Shown here: piece by piece, positions 62,064 through 64,000 of the stretch | Numbering within the stretch: position 1 is the first letter of the stretch | How the letters are laid out: each line of letters opens with the position of its first letter | Assembly (NCBI GenBank): GCA_036377675.1 | Contig: DASUXY010000013.1 | Location: forward strand, 46,516-110,515 | Reading direction: 5' to 3' | Length of the DNA: 64,000 nt | From: DASUXY01 sp036377675 | GTDB taxonomy: Bacteria; Bacillota; Bacilli; Bacillales; Amphibacillaceae | Notes under the pieces: generated by a model | Database searches by the model: none | What the model saw: only the letters and a program-made list of their open reading frames with translations | What the model was told of the DNA's origin: nothing | Program-made: the position numbers and the translations under genes

Positions 62064-63836
62064 TTAACTTCCGACTAACTCTCTCTCTTCATCTTGCCCG
62101 TTGCTTTCTCGGTTGATGATATTTTCGATTTTTTCGACGTCGTTGTCAGATTTGCGCAGGGCGATATGTTTTTTACTAAATTCGGAAGGGGAGGCGATAC
62201 CGCAAGATGCTCCGAGCATGAAAAGTCCTTCCCGCATCGTTGTTAAATAATTCGCTGTGCGAAATCTTTTTTCTTCGACGACGACGCCTGCTGCTAAGTG
62301 TGGTAAGTGAGACGTGACGCCGACTGGACAAAGGTTCGTATGGCATTTGGCGGCGTTGATGCAACCGATGGTGTTCATCGCTGCACGGGCGACGTAGATT
62401 AAATCAGCGCCTAGGGATAAGGCAATGGCCATTTTATTCGCAGTTGCAAGCATTCCGGAGGCGATGATTTTGACATCGTCGCGAACGCCGTATGTTCGTA
62501 GTGTTTGGTCAAGGATTAAGATGCCTGAATAGATCGGCAGGCCGAGGCTGTCAGCCATTTCTTGATACGTCGCTCCCGTTCCACCTTCTGCTCCATCAAT
62601 GGAAATAAAGTCAGGTGCTTCACCGCTTTCTTGCATATGCTTAGCCAACTCATCGAAGGAATGGTTATCGCCAGCGACAACTTTAATGCCGACCGGCTTT
62701 CCGGTAATCGTTTGCCAATGTGTAATGAACTCGAATAAGCCATCCATATCTGAAAAAAGTGGAAAACGGTTCGGGCTTTCGACGTCCTTACCCATATCGA
62801 TGCCGCGAATTTCAGCAATTTCGGGCGTGATTTTTTCTTTCGGCAATTTACCACCACGTACTTTTGCCCCTTGTGCTAATTTAATTTCAATCGCTTTCAC
62901 TTCCGGACGCAACGCATTTTTTAAAAAGGTTTCTTCGCAATATTGTCCACCTTTTCGTGCACCGAATAAACCAGAACCAACTTGGAAAATTAAGTCAGCA
63001 CTCTTTTCTTGTAATACTCCCTTTTCGACGAGCGGAAGGACGATATGCATCACGTCTTTACCGAATCGTTTCTCTAATTCGAAGTTCGAAGCATAGGTGT
63101 TTTCCTCCATGTAACGAATGATTCGTTGGCTCGATCGATCAGTAGGTGCTTTGTTCCGGTCGATCACTTTATACACTTTTGAAAGGTGATAAGGCGAGAT
63201 ACCCCCTTCCCCCGTGTTCATGAAACTTCCACCACTGATGGCGACCCCCTGTGCGAGTGCTTGAACCGCCCGTTTTGATAGCGCTCCGTAGCTCATCGCA
63301 GACACACCGATTAAGCCTTTTACGTGAAAAGGATGGAGTCGCTTTTCGCCAATCGCAATGCAGTTTTGCTCGGTTAAATACCAAGATTTCAAGTTTACTT
63401 GGTTTCTTCTTTCTTTTCGACTTGTAATCGATTCATTTAATATTTCATACGTATACGTGTTGAGCAGTGGCGAGTGATCTACTTCCAATTCATCTACGTT
63501 TAAAGGAAACATCGAGTTCGTTAAATAAAAGTCTGTTTTCTGGAAGTCTTTTTTTGAACCGAAGCCTGTAACGGTATGGGCATACTTTCCTGCTTTGGCA
63601 ATCGTCTCTTGCGTGTCTCGATCAATTGGTTTCGCTTCCTTATCGTTTAAAAACCAATATTGTCGAAATTCAGGCCCGATCATTTCTAATAAGTAGCGAA
63701 TGCGCCCTAAAACCGGATGTGTTTTTAACACGGAATGTTGGTTTTGATATTTATCCTTTAAAAAAAGATAGATTAAAAGTATGATGAGCCCATAAAACAT
63801 AATTAATGGTAACACTTTGAGGATAGAAACGAGCAT
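62064..63836 (-). CDS. FMN-binding glutamate synthase-family protein (YerD-like)
   Basis: The protein contains the FMN-binding synthase domain of glutamate synthase (about residues 130-500): SAMSYGALSKRAVQALAQG, GEGGISPYHL, IDGAEGGTGATYQEMADSLG, and the Fe-S cysteines of GCINAAKCHTNLCPVGVT. There is no glutaminase domain, so it is not a complete GOGAT; the function of YerD is unknown. Two hydrophobic stretches in the first 30 residues suggest membrane attachment. ATG at 63836 follows AAAGGGGTG at 12 bases and gives 590 residues; the frame is open 23 codons further without a site. It is alone. Confidence 0.85.
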   Translation of the reverse strand: MLVSILKVLPLIMFYGLIILLIYLFLKDKYQNQHSVLKTHPVLGRIRYLLEMIGPEFRQYWFLNDKEAKPIDRDTQETIAKAGKYAHTVTGFGSKKDFQKTDFYLTNSMFPLNVDELEVDHSPLLNTYTYEILNESITSRKERRNQVNLKSWYLTEQNCIAIGEKRLHPFHVKGLIGVSAMSYGALSKRAVQALAQGVAISGGSFMNTGEGGISPYHLSKVYKVIDRNKAPTDRSSQRIIRYMEENTYASNFELEKRFGKDVMHIVLPLVEKGVLQEKSADLIFQVGSGLFGARKGGQYCEETFLKNALRPEVKAIEIKLAQGAKVRGGKLPKEKITPEIAEIRGIDMGKDVESPNRFPLFSDMDGLFEFITHWQTITGKPVGIKVVAGDNHSFDELAKHMQESGEAPDFISIDGAEGGTGATYQEMADSLGLPIYSGILILDQTLRTYGVRDDVKIIASGMLATANKMAIALSLGADLIYVARAAMNTIGCINAAKCHTNLCPVGVTSHLPHLAAGVVVEEKRFRTANYLTTMREGLFMLGASCGIASPSEFSKKHIALRKSDNDVEKIENIINRESNGQDEERELVGS

Positions 63837-64000
63837 GGACAGATGAAACACCCCTTTGTAGTTATTCAAAAATTTGTTTTTCATCAATTCATAATTGATA
63901 TACAATAAAAAGCATTCTAACTCACTATACCATTAAAAAAAGCGAACATTCAACAACGTTTGCTAATAAAAAAAGATCTTCCTCGTTATTTTATCTATAT

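Noticed and set aside
1..64000. CRISPR arrays, tRNA or rRNA genes, prophage
   Set aside because: No regularly spaced repeats, no tRNA-like cloverleaf with CCA end, no rRNA sequence and no phage structural genes were found by reading.

Overview
This 64-kb window comes from the chromosome of an endospore-forming member of the Bacillaceae (low-GC Firmicutes), a short distance from the replication origin. The evidence is the gene order mnmE-mnmG-rsmG-noc-soj-spo0J-yyaC...yyzM-ychF-rpsF-ssb-rpsR...yybS-gdpP-rplI-dnaC-purA-walRKHIJ-htrA, which is the origin-flanking order of Bacillus, together with the sporulation-linked YyaC, Noc and Spo0J. The core genes read left to right, away from the presumed origin. 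No tRNA, rRNA, CRISPR array or intact prophage was seen.

Region 1 (1-26 kb) is core genome. It holds tRNA and rRNA modification genes (mnmE tail, mnmG, rsmG), the segregation module (noc, soj, spo0J) with a perfect parS site on each side, the YyaC protein, and a YkvI-like membrane protein. After these come the ychF and rpsF-ssb-rpsR genes, c-di-AMP turnover (gdpP), the replicative helicase, purA with a readable PurBox pair and promoter, and the essential WalRK cell-wall regulon operon ending in an HtrA protease. Directly after htrA lies a 0.7-kb non-coding stretch with five DnaA-box-like 9-mers and a perfect Noc-binding palindrome. The rlmH gene usual at this place is not there.

Region 2 (26.7-49.3 kb) is a mosaic of metabolic and accessory genes. 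It includes an MhqR/MhqO-type quinone-response pair, an EamA exporter with a divergent LysR regulator, a YdaF-like acetyltransferase, a DUF2935 protein, a class C penicillin-binding protein, the magnesium transporter MgtE, a lysoplasmalogenase-like membrane protein, a CoA-transferase whose N-terminus carries a fresh tandem duplication, and a macro-domain protein. A CBS-HEPN fusion followed by a Nudix enzyme, an Aquifex-type aconitase, cardiolipin synthase, and a MarR/MFS efflux pair complete it.

Region 3 (49.3-64 kb) is more accessory and partly decayed. It contains an HMG-CoA lyase with a promoter-proximal palindrome, an XRE-cupin regulator lacking an ATG/GTG/TTG at its well-spaced start, an IS21 istB remnant, and a BASS-family transporter. 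A probable type I toxin with its ribosome-binding site folded into a hairpin, a lipoprotein, an Xre regulator and an RraA-like protein follow. A large PLD-helicase sits tail-to-tail with the frameshifted wreck of a second helicase of the same class, and a YerD-type glutamate synthase-like protein ends the window.

The items most worth attention are the DnaA-box/NBS region after htrA, the CBS-HEPN/Nudix/macro cluster (40-42.4 kb), the short type I toxin locus (54.0-54.2 kb), the intact plus decayed helicase pair (58-61.9 kb), and the unusual start of the XRE-cupin gene (50.9 kb).
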